NCBI RefSeq assembly: GCF_022828475.1
Contig: NZ_CP059557.1
Location: 2,961,470 to 3,025,469 of the forward strand
Source: Saccharopolyspora gloriosae
Lineage (GTDB): Bacteria; Actinomycetota; Actinomycetes; Mycobacteriales; Pseudonocardiaceae
DNA length: 64,000 nucleotides
Direction of reading: 5' to 3'
The translations under genes were made by a program, and so were the position numbers. This document shows, one piece after another, positions 1-8,883 of the stretch (the stretch's first letter is position 1; every line of letters starts with the position of its first letter). The notes under the pieces are model-generated. The model saw only the letters and a list, made by a program, of their open reading frames with translations. It ran no database searches and had not been told where the DNA came from.

Positions 1-1142
1 TCGACGGCCAGTTTCAGGTCGGGGAAGCGTTCAATCAGCCGGGGCAGCACGGTTTTGAGCTCCGCGCGGGCGACGTTCTGCCCGAGGCATTGGTGGACGC
101 CGTAGCCGAAGGCGAGGTGCCGGGTGAGCTTGCGGTCGAAGTCGGCCATGTCCGGGTCGTCGAACGCGCGCGGGTCCCGGTTGGCCGCGGGCATGGCCAC
201 AACGACGAGGTCGCCCTGCTTGATCTGCGCGCCGCCGATCTCCAAGTCCTCCTTGGCGACTCGTCCGAGTCCGAATTGGACGATCGTGAGGTAGCGCAGC
301 AGTTCCTCGACGGCGGGGCCGATCTTGGCGGGTTCGTCGCGCAGCTGCTGCCACTGCTGTGGGTGGGTCAGCAGCTGCATGATGGACAGGCCCATCATGG
401 CCGCGGTGGTGTCGTGCCCGGCGAACAGCAGCAGCGCGCCGATCCCGGTGAGGTCGTCGTTGGTGAGGATCGTGTTGCCCTCGTCGGCGATCCGGATCAA
501 CTCGGCCAGCAGTCCCGGCGAGTCCGGTTCCTGCCGCTTCTGCTCGACCAGCTTGCCGATGTAGTCCAGCAGCCACTTCGCACCCGCGTCCCGCTGCTCG
601 CGGGGGTTGCTCATGTCCATCATCTGTTCGGTGGCTCCGTGGAACCCGTCCCGGTCCTCGTAGGGCACACCCAGCAGTTCGCAGATGACCAGGCACGGGA
701 TCGGCAGGCACAGCGCCTGCACCAGGTCCACCGGCCCGTCCGCGGCGGCGACGGCGTCCAGGTGCTCGTCGACGATGCGATCGATGTAGGGCTGCAGCCG
801 GTTCTGCACGGCCTTCGGGGTGAACTTCCCGGTCAGCAGCTTGCGGTAGGCGCCGTGATCGGGCTCGTCCATCATCACGAACAGCGGCGGCAGACCCCCT
901 TCACCGTCACCGGCGGTTTCGGGTTCCTCGCCCGGAGGGTTGTCGTGGCGCGGACGGCGGGCGCTCATGCGCGGGTCCGCGAACACCGCGCTGCCCTCGT
1001 CGAACCGGGTCACCAGCCAGCCTTCGGTGCCGTTCGGGAACGTCACCCAGTGGATCGGCTGCTCCTCCTGCAAGGCCTGGTATTCGGGCGGCGGATCCAG
1101 CGGGGCGGCGGTGTCGCGCGTGGTGGGCATCGACCGGGTCAT
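1..1142 (-). CDS. Cytochrome P450 (C-terminus beyond window edge)
   Basis: Haem-thiolate monooxygenase, soluble bacterial class I type. Visible from the ATG at 1142 are the I-helix oxygen-activation motif AGHDTTA (residues 241-247), the ExxR pair E280/R283 and the haem loop FGYGVHQCLG with ligand Cys352. About 380 residues are present, so only the last 20-25 are missing. The start is preceded by AGAAGGA. It is last in a minus-strand operon with a ferredoxin reductase, its likely redox partner; the matching ferredoxin is not seen beside it and may lie off-window. Substrate cannot be told from sequence; hydroxylation of a hydrophobic ring or methyl group fits the surroundings (inference). Confidence 0.93.
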   Translation of the reverse strand, partial: MTRSMPTTRDTAAPLDPPPEYQALQEEQPIHWVTFPNGTEGWLVTRFDEGSAVFADPRMSARRPRHDNPPGEEPETAGDGEGGLPPLFVMMDEPDHGAYRKLLTGKFTPKAVQNRLQPYIDRIVDEHLDAVAAADGPVDLVQALCLPIPCLVICELLGVPYEDRDGFHGATEQMMDMSNPREQRDAGAKWLLDYIGKLVEQKRQEPDSPGLLAELIRIADEGNTILTNDDLTGIGALLLFAGHDTTAAMMGLSIMQLLTHPQQWQQLRDEPAKIGPAVEELLRYLTIVQFGLGRVAKEDLEIGGAQIKQGDLVVVAMPAANRDPRAFDDPDMADFDRKLTRHLAFGYGVHQCLGQNVARAELKTVLPRLIERFPDLKLAV

Positions 1143-1169
1143 GTTCGTCCTTCTCTCCTGCGTGGCGGG

Positions 1170-1550
1170 TCAGTTCGAGTTCTGGTGGGCGGTGTGCTCG
1201 GCGACGGCCTTCGAGACTCCCTCGTGCACCGAGGTGGCGTTGCCCCAGCCGACGTAGAAAGCCAGCTGCAGCACGGATTCGTGCAATTCCTCGGGAGTGC
1301 AGTCCCCACCGGAGAGGGCGCCGCGGGCCTGCACCTGCACCAGGTCCGCCCGGCCGAGGGAGGCGGTCGCGCCGAGCACGAGCAACCTCCTGTCCCGAGT
1401 GGACAGACCAGGGCGGTTCCAGATCTCACCGAAGAGGTGGCCGACCGTCTCGTCGAGGAACGCGCCGCTCTGCCCGTCGAGGGACTTGCTGAAACCGGCG
1501 CCGTAGACCTCGTCCATGACGTCCAGACCGCGCTGGTACTGGTCGCTCAT
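1170..1550 (-). CDS. Carboxymuconolactone decarboxylase (CMD)-family protein
   Basis: A 126-residue all-helical protein matching the CMD/PcaC fold in length and in the pattern around residues 55-110 (RDRRLLVLGATASLG, then ELHESVLQLAFYVGWGNA). The AhpD-type CxxC redox pair is absent, so a peroxidase role is unlikely. PcaC-type members decarboxylate gamma-carboxymuconolactone, but many family members in catabolic operons have no assigned reaction. Its ATG overlaps the stop of the upstream gene by 4 bp (ATGA), showing translational coupling within the P450 operon. Confidence 0.85.
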   Translation of the reverse strand: MSDQYQRGLDVMDEVYGAGFSKSLDGQSGAFLDETVGHLFGEIWNRPGLSTRDRRLLVLGATASLGRADLVQVQARGALSGGDCTPEELHESVLQLAFYVGWGNATSVHEGVSKAVAEHTAHQNSN

Positions 1551-2482
1551 ACGTCCTTCCCTTCCTGAATTCCGAGGGTGTCCCGTTCTTCTCGGCGGGT
1601 CACGTCCACCAAGGGGAGTTCGACCTCCAGGTCCGCGGCGAGCTTCTGCGCGGCGGCGAGGTCCTTGTCCATCAACGGCTCGATACCGCGCACCAGCTTG
1701 CGGATCGCCGCCAGCGCCCCAGGACCGTCGAGGCCTTGGCCCGTCAACGCGGCGATCTGCTCGCTCATCGCCAGTGCTCCCGCCTGGTCGACGCGCTGCA
1801 TCTCCAGCAGTTGCAGGAGGGTGTGGCCTTCGGGGTCAGCGGTCGTGATGACCCGCATGAGCGTCTCCGGCTCGACCCCGGCCGCGCCCGCCAGCGATGC
1901 GGCTTCCGCCACGGTCCGCCAGCTGCCGTAGGTCACGACGTTGCGCGCGAGCTTGGTCGCCATGCCCGCCCCGAGCGGTCCGCAGTGCACGACCTCCTTG
2001 GCGAAGTCGGCCAGCACCGGCATGGCGCGGGCGACCGTGTCCGCGTCGCCGCCGACCATCGTGACCAGGCCGTTCTCGGCGGCCTTGTCGCCGGGGGTGA
2101 CACCGGAATCCAGGAACCCGACATCTGAGGCGGCGCACGCGGCGGCCAGCTCCCGCACGACCGGCAGCTCGACGGTGCTCAGCAGGACGATGGTCGATCC
2201 GGGCTGTGCGCCCACCAGCAGACCGGAGTCCCCGGTGATCACTTCTCGTGCCTGATCGGCGGAGACCACGGCGATGAGCACCACATCGCTGTTCGCGGCC
2301 ACCTCAGCGGGGGAGCCCAGCAGGTCAGGATCGCCCGGCAGCTCCGCGGCCTCCGGCCGGATGTCGTGGACGACCGGCACCCGGCCGCTGCGGGCCAGGC
2401 TGACCGCGACGCCACCGCCGATCATTCCGAGGCCGATCACACCTGCGCGCAGCCGCGCGGGTTCGTCCTGCCGTGCTTTCAT
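1547..2482 (-). CDS. NAD(P)-dependent oxidoreductase, 3-hydroxyisobutyrate dehydrogenase family
   Basis: 311 residues with an N-terminal Rossmann motif GVIGLGMIGGGVA (about residues 14-26), the substrate segment FLDSGVTPGDKAAENG and the GAGMATKLARN helix carrying the family's catalytic lysine. This is the beta-hydroxyacid dehydrogenase layout (3-hydroxyisobutyrate dehydrogenase, tartronate semialdehyde reductase). The ATG at 2482 overlaps the upstream ferredoxin reductase stop by 4 bp; a longer in-frame extension exists upstream but would run into that gene and was rejected. Its own stop overlaps the CMD gene start. Substrate unknown; it presumably oxidises a hydroxylated intermediate made by the operon's P450 (inference). 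Confidence 0.85.
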   Translation of the reverse strand: MKARQDEPARLRAGVIGLGMIGGGVAVSLARSGRVPVVHDIRPEAAELPGDPDLLGSPAEVAANSDVVLIAVVSADQAREVITGDSGLLVGAQPGSTIVLLSTVELPVVRELAAACAASDVGFLDSGVTPGDKAAENGLVTMVGGDADTVARAMPVLADFAKEVVHCGPLGAGMATKLARNVVTYGSWRTVAEAASLAGAAGVEPETLMRVITTADPEGHTLLQLLEMQRVDQAGALAMSEQIAALTGQGLDGPGALAAIRKLVRGIEPLMDKDLAAAQKLAADLEVELPLVDVTRREERDTLGIQEGKDV

Positions 2483-3699
2483 GCTCGTTCTCCCTCGGTG
2501 GCGTTGACGAGTTCGGTGGCCGCAGGCCACGGACGCCGCTCGGCGACGAGCGGCCGGAATCCCCGCGCGGCGCGCGCCATGTTGATGCCGACCACCGCGC
2601 AGACCCGCCCCTGCCTGCCGTAGAGGGCGACGAGCCGGCGCTCGGTGAGCGAGCCCTCGACCACGCACACCCGATCCGCGCCCTGCGGGCGGCCGTAGAT
2701 CTGGATCTTGCGGTCGTACTGGTCGGACCAGATGTAGGGCACGGGAGCGAAAGCGCTCCCGCCGTCGTCGGCGAGCAGGTTCCGCGCGACCGCCATGCCC
2801 TGCTCGGTCGCGTTGGTCCGGTGCTCGATCCGGATGCGCCGCCCGAGGTCCGGGTGCGGCCAGGAAGCGACGTCACCGGCGGCCCACACGCCCGGACCCG
2901 CGCTGCAGGTCTCATCGCACTCGACCCCGTTGCCGACCGGCACTCCGCTGCCCGCCAGCCATTCGACGTTCGGGATCGCGCCGATGGCCACAAGCACGAG
3001 GTCGGCGGGCAGGGTCCGCTCATCGCTGAGCCGCACACCGGTGACCCGGCCGCGTTCGGCCAGCACTTCTCCGACGAGCACACCCGCTTCGATCCGCACG
3101 CCGTGGTCGCGGTGCGTGGCGGTCAGGACTCCGCCCAGCTCCTCGCCGAGCACGTCCGCGAGCGGCATCGCGGTGTCGGTCACCAGCGTGACCTCGGCTC
3201 CGAGTTCTCGCGCCGCTGAAGCGGCCTCCGCGCCCATGAATCCGCCACCGACCACAACGAGCCGGGGGTGGCCGGCGAGCGCCTCCCGCAGTGCCAAGGC
3301 GTCGTCGAGCGTGCGGAGCACGTGCACCCCGGCCACATCCTCGGTCCCTGGCAACCGCCGCGGTCGGACGCCGGTCGCGATCACCAGTTCGTCGTAGCCG
3401 ACGATCTCGCCGCTGTGCAGGCTGAGCTTGCGGGCGCCGGGGTCCAGCGCGGAGGCGGTGGTGCCCAGCCGCAGGTCCAGGTCGAGGTCGTCGATCGCCT
3501 CGTCCGAGCGCAACCGCAGCCGGTCGGCCTCCCACGCCCCGGACAGCAACTGCTTCGACAACGGCGGGCGATCGTAAGGCAGATGCGGTTCGGCTCCGAC
3601 CAAGGTCACCGCGCCGTCGAAACCCCCGCGCCGCAGCGCCTCGGCAGCGCCCAGACCGGCAGCGGAAGCACCCACCACCGCGACCCTGGCCGGGCTCAT
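2479..3699 (-). CDS. FAD-dependent ferredoxin reductase (P450 electron-transfer type)
   Basis: A 406-residue NAD(P)H:ferredoxin/rubredoxin reductase of the glutathione-reductase fold. The N-terminus carries the FAD-binding motif VVGASAAGLGAAEALRR and the family signature PHLPYDRPPLSK. A second GxGxxG motif (VVVGGGFMGAEAA) near residue 150 binds NAD(P)H, and the C-terminal WSDQYDRKIQIYG segment is typical of putidaredoxin-reductase-like enzymes. First gene of the minus-strand operon that ends in the P450, so it most likely feeds that enzyme through a [2Fe-2S] or [3Fe-4S] ferredoxin. A paralogue lies at 17384-18598. Confidence 0.92.
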   Translation of the reverse strand: MSPARVAVVGASAAGLGAAEALRRGGFDGAVTLVGAEPHLPYDRPPLSKQLLSGAWEADRLRLRSDEAIDDLDLDLRLGTTASALDPGARKLSLHSGEIVGYDELVIATGVRPRRLPGTEDVAGVHVLRTLDDALALREALAGHPRLVVVGGGFMGAEAASAARELGAEVTLVTDTAMPLADVLGEELGGVLTATHRDHGVRIEAGVLVGEVLAERGRVTGVRLSDERTLPADLVLVAIGAIPNVEWLAGSGVPVGNGVECDETCSAGPGVWAAGDVASWPHPDLGRRIRIEHRTNATEQGMAVARNLLADDGGSAFAPVPYIWSDQYDRKIQIYGRPQGADRVCVVEGSLTERRLVALYGRQGRVCAVVGINMARAARGFRPLVAERRPWPAATELVNATEGERA

Positions 3700-3892
3700 G
3701 CGGCGATCCGTGAGGACGCCGTGCGCTGCTCGTGCTCCCGTCGGCGGCCGGTTCGCGGGGGCGTCGCGGACACGGCTGAAGCGGGCAGGCCCGTGCTTCG
3801 TCGAGTTCCGGGGTCGAGTTCAGCCACGAGAGCCTCTCTTTCGGCCGGCGCGCCGCGGTGCGTTCGCCAGGCGGACAGGAAAACTAACCTAA

Positions 3893-3907
3893 CTAAGTTC
3901 ACTTAGG
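3893..3907. promoter_or_regulatory. Palindromic operator CTAAGT-TC-ACTTAG, copy 1; region 3700-4039
   Basis: In the otherwise gene-free stretch 3700-4039 there is a perfect 6-bp inverted repeat with a 2-bp centre, CTAAGTTCACTTAG (3893-3906). The same palindrome, with one extra base pair per arm, recurs at 44513-44528 before korA. It sits in an AT-rich pocket about 190 bp upstream of the ferredoxin reductase, where the minus-strand promoter is expected. TetR-family operators often look like this. The rest of the stretch has no convincing gene. Confidence 0.6.
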
Positions 3908-4039
3908 ACGATAGACCTCTCCTCCGGATGTGAGCTCGTGGGGCGCCAGGTGTCTCCGGTCACACTTCTGTTGCGTGATCGAGCGGGAGGAAGAAGGAGG
4001 TCGCGGGGGCGGCCCCGCACGAAGGGGCGCCGGCGAAGG

Positions 4040-4726
4040 TCAGCTCTCGGCGTCGGTGATGGTCAGCGCGAGCATCCGCTCGATCGCGGTGTCCGGGACC
4101 GCGGCGCCGCCTTCCGGTTTCGCGCTGACGATCACGCCGGTCAAGCCCTCGGCCAACCCGTCGATCAGCTCTGGAGCCGGGTTCAAGGACAGGCTGTGCT
4201 GGAGCGAGACCATGCCGTGCAGGCCCGTCCAGAGGGTGTGCGCCGCCTGGCGCGGCGGCAGCCCGACCGCGTAGCCCTCATCCAGGCAACGCTGCAACGC
4301 AAGCCGGAAACGCGCGGCCACCAGCCGCGACGGGTGCTTGCCCAGTCGTTCGGGATCCACTGCGGGCTGGCGGACCTCGTACATCAACCGGTAATGCCCT
4401 GGATTCTCCATCGCGAAGCGGCAGTAGGTCCGGACCTGGGCCAGCAACCGCGTGCGAGCGTCCTCGTCGATCACCGCTTCGTCGGCCAGCCCCATCCGGC
4501 CGGCCAATTGCTCGTACTTGTCCGCCAACGCCGCCCACACCAGCTCCGCCTTGTCCGCGAAGTGCAGGTAGATGCTCGGCGCCGAGACTCCGACATCCTT
4601 CGCCACCGCCCGCATCGTGAGCTTCTCGTCGCTGCCCCACTCGGCCAGCAACCGGTTCACCGCGGCGAGCACCTCCACGCGGAGCTGCTCGCCGTGACCA
4701 CGAGGACTGCGGGGACGACCACTCAT
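4040..4726 (-). CDS. TetR/AcrR-family transcriptional regulator (WHG-type C-terminal domain)
   Basis: 228 residues. The N-terminal helix-turn-helix spans about residues 15-60 (LTMRAVAKDVGVSAPSIYLHF), followed by an all-alpha ligand domain with WTGLHGMVSL, the WHG signature. The start at 4726 was chosen because GAAG lies 9 bp upstream; ATG 4735 is an alternative. The much longer frame reaching 4903 would cover the promoter region. Transcribed divergently from the acyl-CoA ligase at 5210, with a 32-bp imperfect palindrome (4903-4934) between them that also occurs before the ETF and BadH-like operons, so this protein is the best candidate for that regulon's repressor (inference). The likely effector is an acyl-CoA or acid intermediate. 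Confidence 0.88.
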   Translation of the reverse strand: MSGRPRSPRGHGEQLRVEVLAAVNRLLAEWGSDEKLTMRAVAKDVGVSAPSIYLHFADKAELVWAALADKYEQLAGRMGLADEAVIDEDARTRLLAQVRTYCRFAMENPGHYRLMYEVRQPAVDPERLGKHPSRLVAARFRLALQRCLDEGYAVGLPPRQAAHTLWTGLHGMVSLQHSLSLNPAPELIDGLAEGLTGVIVSAKPEGGAAVPDTAIERMLALTITDAES

Positions 4727-4902
4727 GCCGCCCATCTTCACACCCGCGCACAACGCGTGAGGTGCGCGGCCGGTCTGCGGAGCGCCGTAGGGAGCCGTTG
4801 TTCGCGCCGTCCCGGTGTGACCCGTGCCGCGCTCGAGCGGCGGATCGTGCTCGCCTCGCTTCTGATTTGCGCGGTGCGAGCGAGTGGGGACTGTTGCTCT
4901 CA

Positions 4903-4934
4903 TTCGGTCCGACCTTTAGTATTTAAGACCAAAG
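4903..4934. promoter_or_regulatory. 32-bp imperfect palindromic operator, copy 1; region 4727-5209
   Basis: The gene-free stretch 4727-5209 holds an AT-rich 32-bp element starting TTCGGTCCGACCTTTA and ending AAGACCAAAG. It matches the element at 14354-14385 at 24 of 32 positions and the one at 58741-58772 at 21 of 32. The outer arms (CGGTC and GACCAAAG, against TTTGGTC) are inverted, as expected for a dimeric repressor. It lies between the TetR gene and the acyl-CoA ligase, 276 bp before the ligase start. A 74-codon frame at 4989-5213 overlaps the ligase start but has poor codon bias and was not called. Confidence 0.65.
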
Positions 4935-5209
4935 ATAGTGTCCACGGTCACACTACAGGCGTAATGTGCTAATAGGAAGTGATGTCACATGAGGGCTCGT
5001 GGTGCATCGCGCAGCAAGAGCCGAGGTTCCCGGGAGCTCGCGGAGTCACCAGTGATGGACCCCGGGTGCTGCATCGGCTTTCCGCGTGCCGCTGAGGCGG
5101 CGATCACGAGAGCGGGTCGGGGATCAGGTCGTCGAACGTCCGGCGCCGGGATTCGTTCCGCGTCCACGAAGGAAAGTCAGTCCACGAGAACTTCGCCGGG
5201 AGTTGCGGT

Positions 5210-6871
5210 ATGACCACAGCGAACAAAGTCCTCACCGAGTCGTACTGGCCGGCCAACGGGGACGAGGACGTCCTCGAGGTCACGATCGGGGACCTTCTCC
5301 GGGAAGCCGCCGCCACGGTGCCCGACCGGATCGCGCTCGTGGACGCCGTCGAGGACCCGGGCGCCCGGCGGAGCTGGACCTACGCGGAGTTCCTCGCCGA
5401 CAGCACGCGAGCCGCGAAGGCGCTCCTGACTCGCTATGCCCCAGGGGACCGGGTGGCCATCTGGGCGCCCAACGGCGCGGACTGGATCATCCTCCAGCAG
5501 GGGATCAGTCTCGCAGGGATGGTCTTGGTGGCCGCCAATCCGGCGTACCGGGAGCGCGAGCTCGAGTACGTGCTACGGCATTCCGGAGTGGTCGCGCTCT
5601 TCTACGCCGACTCCTACCGGGACTTCGACCTGAGGACCGTCGTGGATGAGATTCGGCCCCGGCTACCGGACCTCCGCGACGCGATCACTTTCGCCGAGTG
5701 GCCTGGCTTCCTCGACAGCGGCGCGGATGTCGAGCTGCCCGAAGTCGCTCCGACGGACCCGATCCAGGTGCAGTACACCTCCGGCACGACCGGTTTTCCG
5801 AAAGGCGCGCGGCTGCACCACAAGGGCCTCGCCAACGCCGCGAAGCTCGTCGCGGAGCGCGCCGGGATGCACGACGGCGGCGTGAACGTGAACTCTATGC
5901 CGATGTACCACATCGGCGGGGGAGCGGTGACCTCGTTGGGAACACTGGCTAAACGCGGCAAGTTCGTCATCGTCCCGCAGTTCCTCCCAGAGCTGATGTT
6001 GGAGACGATCGAGACCTATCGCGGGACCCACACCCTTCTCGTCCCCACGATGCTGCTGGCTCTGCTCGACCACCCGGACCGAGAGAAGCGGGACCTGTCC
6101 AGCTTGCAGACCGTCATGAGCGGCGCCGCTACGGTGCCGGCCGCGCTCGTCCGTCGCACGGCTGAGATCTTGGGGTGTCGGACGAGCATCCTGTTCGGAC
6201 AGACGGAGATGCACGGAGTCATCGCCCAGACGCGGGTGACCGACTCGCCTGAAGACCAGTCGGAGACGGTCGGGCAGCCGCTGCCGCACCTAGAGGTCAA
6301 GATCGCCGACGAGGTGACGGGCGAGATCCGGCCCCTCGGGGAGTCCGGCGAGATCTGCTGTCGCGGTTACCAGAACATGATTGAGTATCACGACATGCCG
6401 GAAGCGACCCAGGCGACCATCGACTCCGAGAACTGGCTGCACATGGGCGACCGGGGCTGCATGGACGAACGCGGGTTCATCCAGATCACCGGCCGCCTGA
6501 AAGACATGATCATCCGCGGTGGGATCAACATCTACCCGCGGGAGATCGAGGAGTTCCTGATGACCCATCCCGCCGTCTCCGACGTCGCGGTGGTCGGTGT
6601 GCCCGATGACAAGTGGGGCGAGCAGCTGGCGGCCGTCGTCCGGCTCAGCGCGGGGGTGAGCCGGCCTTCCGTCGAGGAGATGCGGACCTTCTCCCGTTCG
6701 CAGATGTCCGCCCACAAGACCCCCTTTTACTGGAGCTTCGTGGAAGAGTTCCCGGTCACTCCGACCGGGAAGATCAAGAAATACATGCTGCGCAAACAGC
6801 TTTCCGCCGGCGAACTCGATGTCGACACGTACCGACCGGAGTCGGACGGACGGTCGAATCGGAGCGAGTGA
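5210..6871 (+). CDS. AMP-dependent acyl-CoA ligase (alicyclic/aromatic acid or fatty acid type)
   Basis: A 553-residue ANL-superfamily ligase that converts a carboxylic acid, ATP and CoA to an acyl-CoA through an acyl-AMP. Visible motifs are the P-loop YTSGTTGFPKGA (residues 189-200), the hinge GRLKDMIIRGGINIYPREIEE near residue 435 and the C-terminal catalytic lysine in PTGKIKKYML. The overall pattern resembles cyclohexanecarboxylate:CoA ligase (AliA) and medium-chain ligases, but substrate specificity cannot be fixed from sequence. It is followed at once by a decayed acyl-CoA dehydrogenase, an aliA-aliB-like pairing. Probably controlled by the TetR protein through the operator at 4903. Confidence 0.93.
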   Translation: MTTANKVLTESYWPANGDEDVLEVTIGDLLREAAATVPDRIALVDAVEDPGARRSWTYAEFLADSTRAAKALLTRYAPGDRVAIWAPNGADWIILQQGISLAGMVLVAANPAYRERELEYVLRHSGVVALFYADSYRDFDLRTVVDEIRPRLPDLRDAITFAEWPGFLDSGADVELPEVAPTDPIQVQYTSGTTGFPKGARLHHKGLANAAKLVAERAGMHDGGVNVNSMPMYHIGGGAVTSLGTLAKRGKFVIVPQFLPELMLETIETYRGTHTLLVPTMLLALLDHPDREKRDLSSLQTVMSGAATVPAALVRRTAEILGCRTSILFGQTEMHGVIAQTRVTDSPEDQSETVGQPLPHLEVKIADEVTGEIRPLGESGEICCRGYQNMIEYHDMPEATQATIDSENWLHMGDRGCMDERGFIQITGRLKDMIIRGGINIYPREIEEFLMTHPAVSDVAVVGVPDDKWGEQLAAVVRLSAGVSRPSVEEMRTFSRSQMSAHKTPFYWSFVEEFPVTPTGKIKKYMLRKQLSAGELDVDTYRPESDGRSNRSE

Positions 6872-7670
6872 ATCGGGACACCCGGATGGATTCGGATTGG
6901 CAGAGGACCAGGCCTCCGTGCGCGACAGCGTGCGGAGCTTCGCTACCGCCGAGCTGGCTCCCGGGCACCTGGCACGCGTCAAGCGGAGCGATTTCCCGTG
7001 GTCGGTTCACCAGCAGGTGGCCGAACTCGGTGTTCTCGGAGTGCTGACCGGAGCGGACCACAATCCGCTGGACACCAGGGATTTCGTCGCCGCGGGCCTG
7101 GCGGTGGAGGAAACTGGGTACGCGACGTCAACGTGGCGAACGCCGCCATCGCGGGGAGAAGATCTCGGTCATGATGTCGGCCAATGCGAACGCGTTGATC
7201 GTGACCGCGCGGACGTACCGCGACGACGTCAACCTCGGGGTGTCCGCGTTCCTCGTCGGAATGGACGACCCCGGCATCGCGACCTCCGGCATTGGGGACA
7301 CCGGCTGGAAACCGATGGGGCGGAGCATGGTCCACCTCGACGAGGTCCGGGTGACCGAGGACGCGGTGCTCGGGCTGAAGGGGGTGCTTTCCGCAGCGTG
7401 CTCAACGGTTTCGACTGCACCAGGCCGCTGCTCGCGCTCACCGGAATCGGGTGCGCCCAGGCGAGTCTGGACGACACCGCGGCGTACGTGCGCGAGCGGT
7501 CGGCTTTCGGCTCACCGCTGGCCCGCTTCGAAGGGGTCTCGTTCCCGTTCGAGCAGCGCCTGCGCGACGTCCTGGCCCTGGAGATCGCGGACGGGACCGC
7601 GCGGGTGCAGAAGATCATCGTCGCCCGGGAGCTCTTCGGCTCCGTTTTCGTGCCGTACCGGAGCGGATGA
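6872..7670 (+). pseudogene. Acyl-CoA dehydrogenase, decayed (frameshifts plus internal deletions)
   Basis: Homology to the intact acyl-CoA dehydrogenase at 11745-12899 is spread over shifted frames: an N-terminal piece (LAEDQASVRDSVRSFATAEL to AVEETGYA) up to about 7118, a central piece from 7171 (SANANALIVTARTYRDDVN, GDTGWKPMGRSMVHLDEVRV), and a C-terminal piece from about 7380 (FDCTRPLLALTGIGCAQASL to DGTARVQKIIVAREL). About 65 residues are missing before GEK and about 75 between SFPF and EQRLRDV, as judged against the intact paralogue. No single frame can give a working flavoprotein. It follows the acyl-CoA ligase, so an ancestral ligase-dehydrogenase operon has lost this enzyme, perhaps because the 11745-12899 copy replaced it (inference). 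Confidence 0.85.
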
Positions 7671-7672
7671 GT

Positions 7673-8533
7673 TCAGAGCGCGCCGTTCGGCCGCGCTTCC
7701 AGCAGGATCTCCCGCCAGCGCTCCCAGGCGCCGGGGGACCAGCGGTCGCGCCGGTCGAGGAACAGTTCCGAGGCCGCGTGCCCCACCCACTCCGGCAGCA
7801 GCTCCTCCGGCAGTTGCGGGTCCAGGCGCATGAACTGCTGCAGGAAGTTCCGCAGTTCGAGGTAGCTCAGCAGCACTTCGTCTCCTCCCGCGGGCCGGAA
7901 GTCGGCGTAGCGGGCCAGCAGTGCTCGGTAGCTGTCCGCAAGCTCGGCGAGGTTCCAAGCCCGCTGGACAATCTGCTCATCGCTGAGTCCGACGTCCTCG
8001 GTGTGCCCGACGAGGCTGAGGGCGTTGCCGGTGAGGTCGAACTCCGCGATGAGCGACCGGAGGTCGTCCACGGCGTTCACGTGCGGGGTGAGCCATACGC
8101 CGGGTGTCGGGTTCCCCATCCGCAGCCACGCCAGACCGCCGTAGAGGCGCTTTCGGGTGGTGCGCTCGCCCTGCGGTATCGAAACCAGGAGGACCAGCCA
8201 CCGCCCGTCCCAGGGCTCGGAGCGATCGAGGAATGCCGTGGCTCGCTGCAGGCCGTCCTCGATGACCGTCTTCCCGGATGGGGTCAGCTGCCAGCGCGCG
8301 GTGCGGCCGATGCGCTCCCGTTCGATCCAGCCCGCATCCGCCGACCGCGAGATCGCCTGACGCGCGGCGTGCCCCTCCACGCCGAGTCCACCGAGGACTC
8401 GGACCAGGGCGGTAGTCCAGATCGCCTCGTCCTGTGGATAGGAGAATTCGCCCATCACCGTGAGCAACAACGACCGGGCGCTCGCCGTGGGCAGTAGCGA
8501 GGCGCCTGCTGTATCACTCCGAGTCACGTCCAC
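7673..8533 (-). CDS. PaaX-family transcriptional regulator
   Basis: 286 residues with the PaaX layout: an N-terminal winged helix (SARSLLLTVMGEFSYP, then ARQAISRSADAGWIERERIG), a central domain with EPWDGRWLVLLVSIPQGER and NPTPGVWLTPHVNA, and a C-terminal domain ending DPQLPEELLPEWVG. PaaX itself represses phenylacetate genes and is released by phenylacetyl-CoA; relatives respond to other aryl- or acyl-CoA esters. Divergent from the molybdenum hydroxylase at 8884, its most likely target. A second PaaX-like protein is at 21643-22524. Confidence 0.92.
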   Translation of the reverse strand: MDVTRSDTAGASLLPTASARSLLLTVMGEFSYPQDEAIWTTALVRVLGGLGVEGHAARQAISRSADAGWIERERIGRTARWQLTPSGKTVIEDGLQRATAFLDRSEPWDGRWLVLLVSIPQGERTTRKRLYGGLAWLRMGNPTPGVWLTPHVNAVDDLRSLIAEFDLTGNALSLVGHTEDVGLSDEQIVQRAWNLAELADSYRALLARYADFRPAGGDEVLLSYLELRNFLQQFMRLDPQLPEELLPEWVGHAASELFLDRRDRWSPGAWERWREILLEARPNGAL

Positions 8534-8883
8534 ATGGTCCCCGTTTCCGTTGGGCGGCGTGCAACCGGGACCGCGGAACGCTCAGCCCGGAGGCGTCGGG
8601 CTTCTCGTGCAGTGGCGCCCGAGAAAGTATTACGCAAACGTGAACTCAGTTGCTTGAATTGTCACTCTTCGGGCTCTATCTTCATACCACGTGGCCGAGT
8701 TGATCCGGGTTCAGCACCGGACGCAGCCGTTTCAAGCCCGGCAGTGGGTCACCACGACTGTCTTCCGGGACGTCGCGTCGGCAGGTCGCGAAATCATCAG
8801 TGCAGCTCGGCGGTTTCCGTGCTGGCCGGACCGACGGCCTGATCAGCGCGACGGGCCGAGCGACCGAGAACTGTGAGGTACCG
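8534..8883. other. Intergenic promoter region between PaaX-like gene and molybdenum hydroxylase
   Basis: About 350 bp with no credible gene. The middle (about 8625-8690) is AT-rich for this genome and should hold the two divergent promoters. A GAGG lies just before the GTG at 8884. No clear palindromic operator could be picked out by eye. Confidence 0.5.

Noticed and set aside
90-1568. 492-codon plus-strand frame
   Set aside because: It is the antisense shadow of the P450 and CMD genes, which have clear catalytic motifs on the minus strand.
3696-3902. 68-codon minus-strand frame ending in ATGA overlap with the ferredoxin reductase
   Set aside because: It starts inside the palindromic operator, holds two TTA codons near the start, has no well-placed ribosome site and no recognisable fold; the stretch is better read as promoter and leader.
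4989-5213. 74-codon plus-strand frame overlapping the acyl-CoA ligase start
   Set aside because: Third codon positions are not GC-rich as in the real genes and the product is low-complexity; the ATGA overlap looks accidental.
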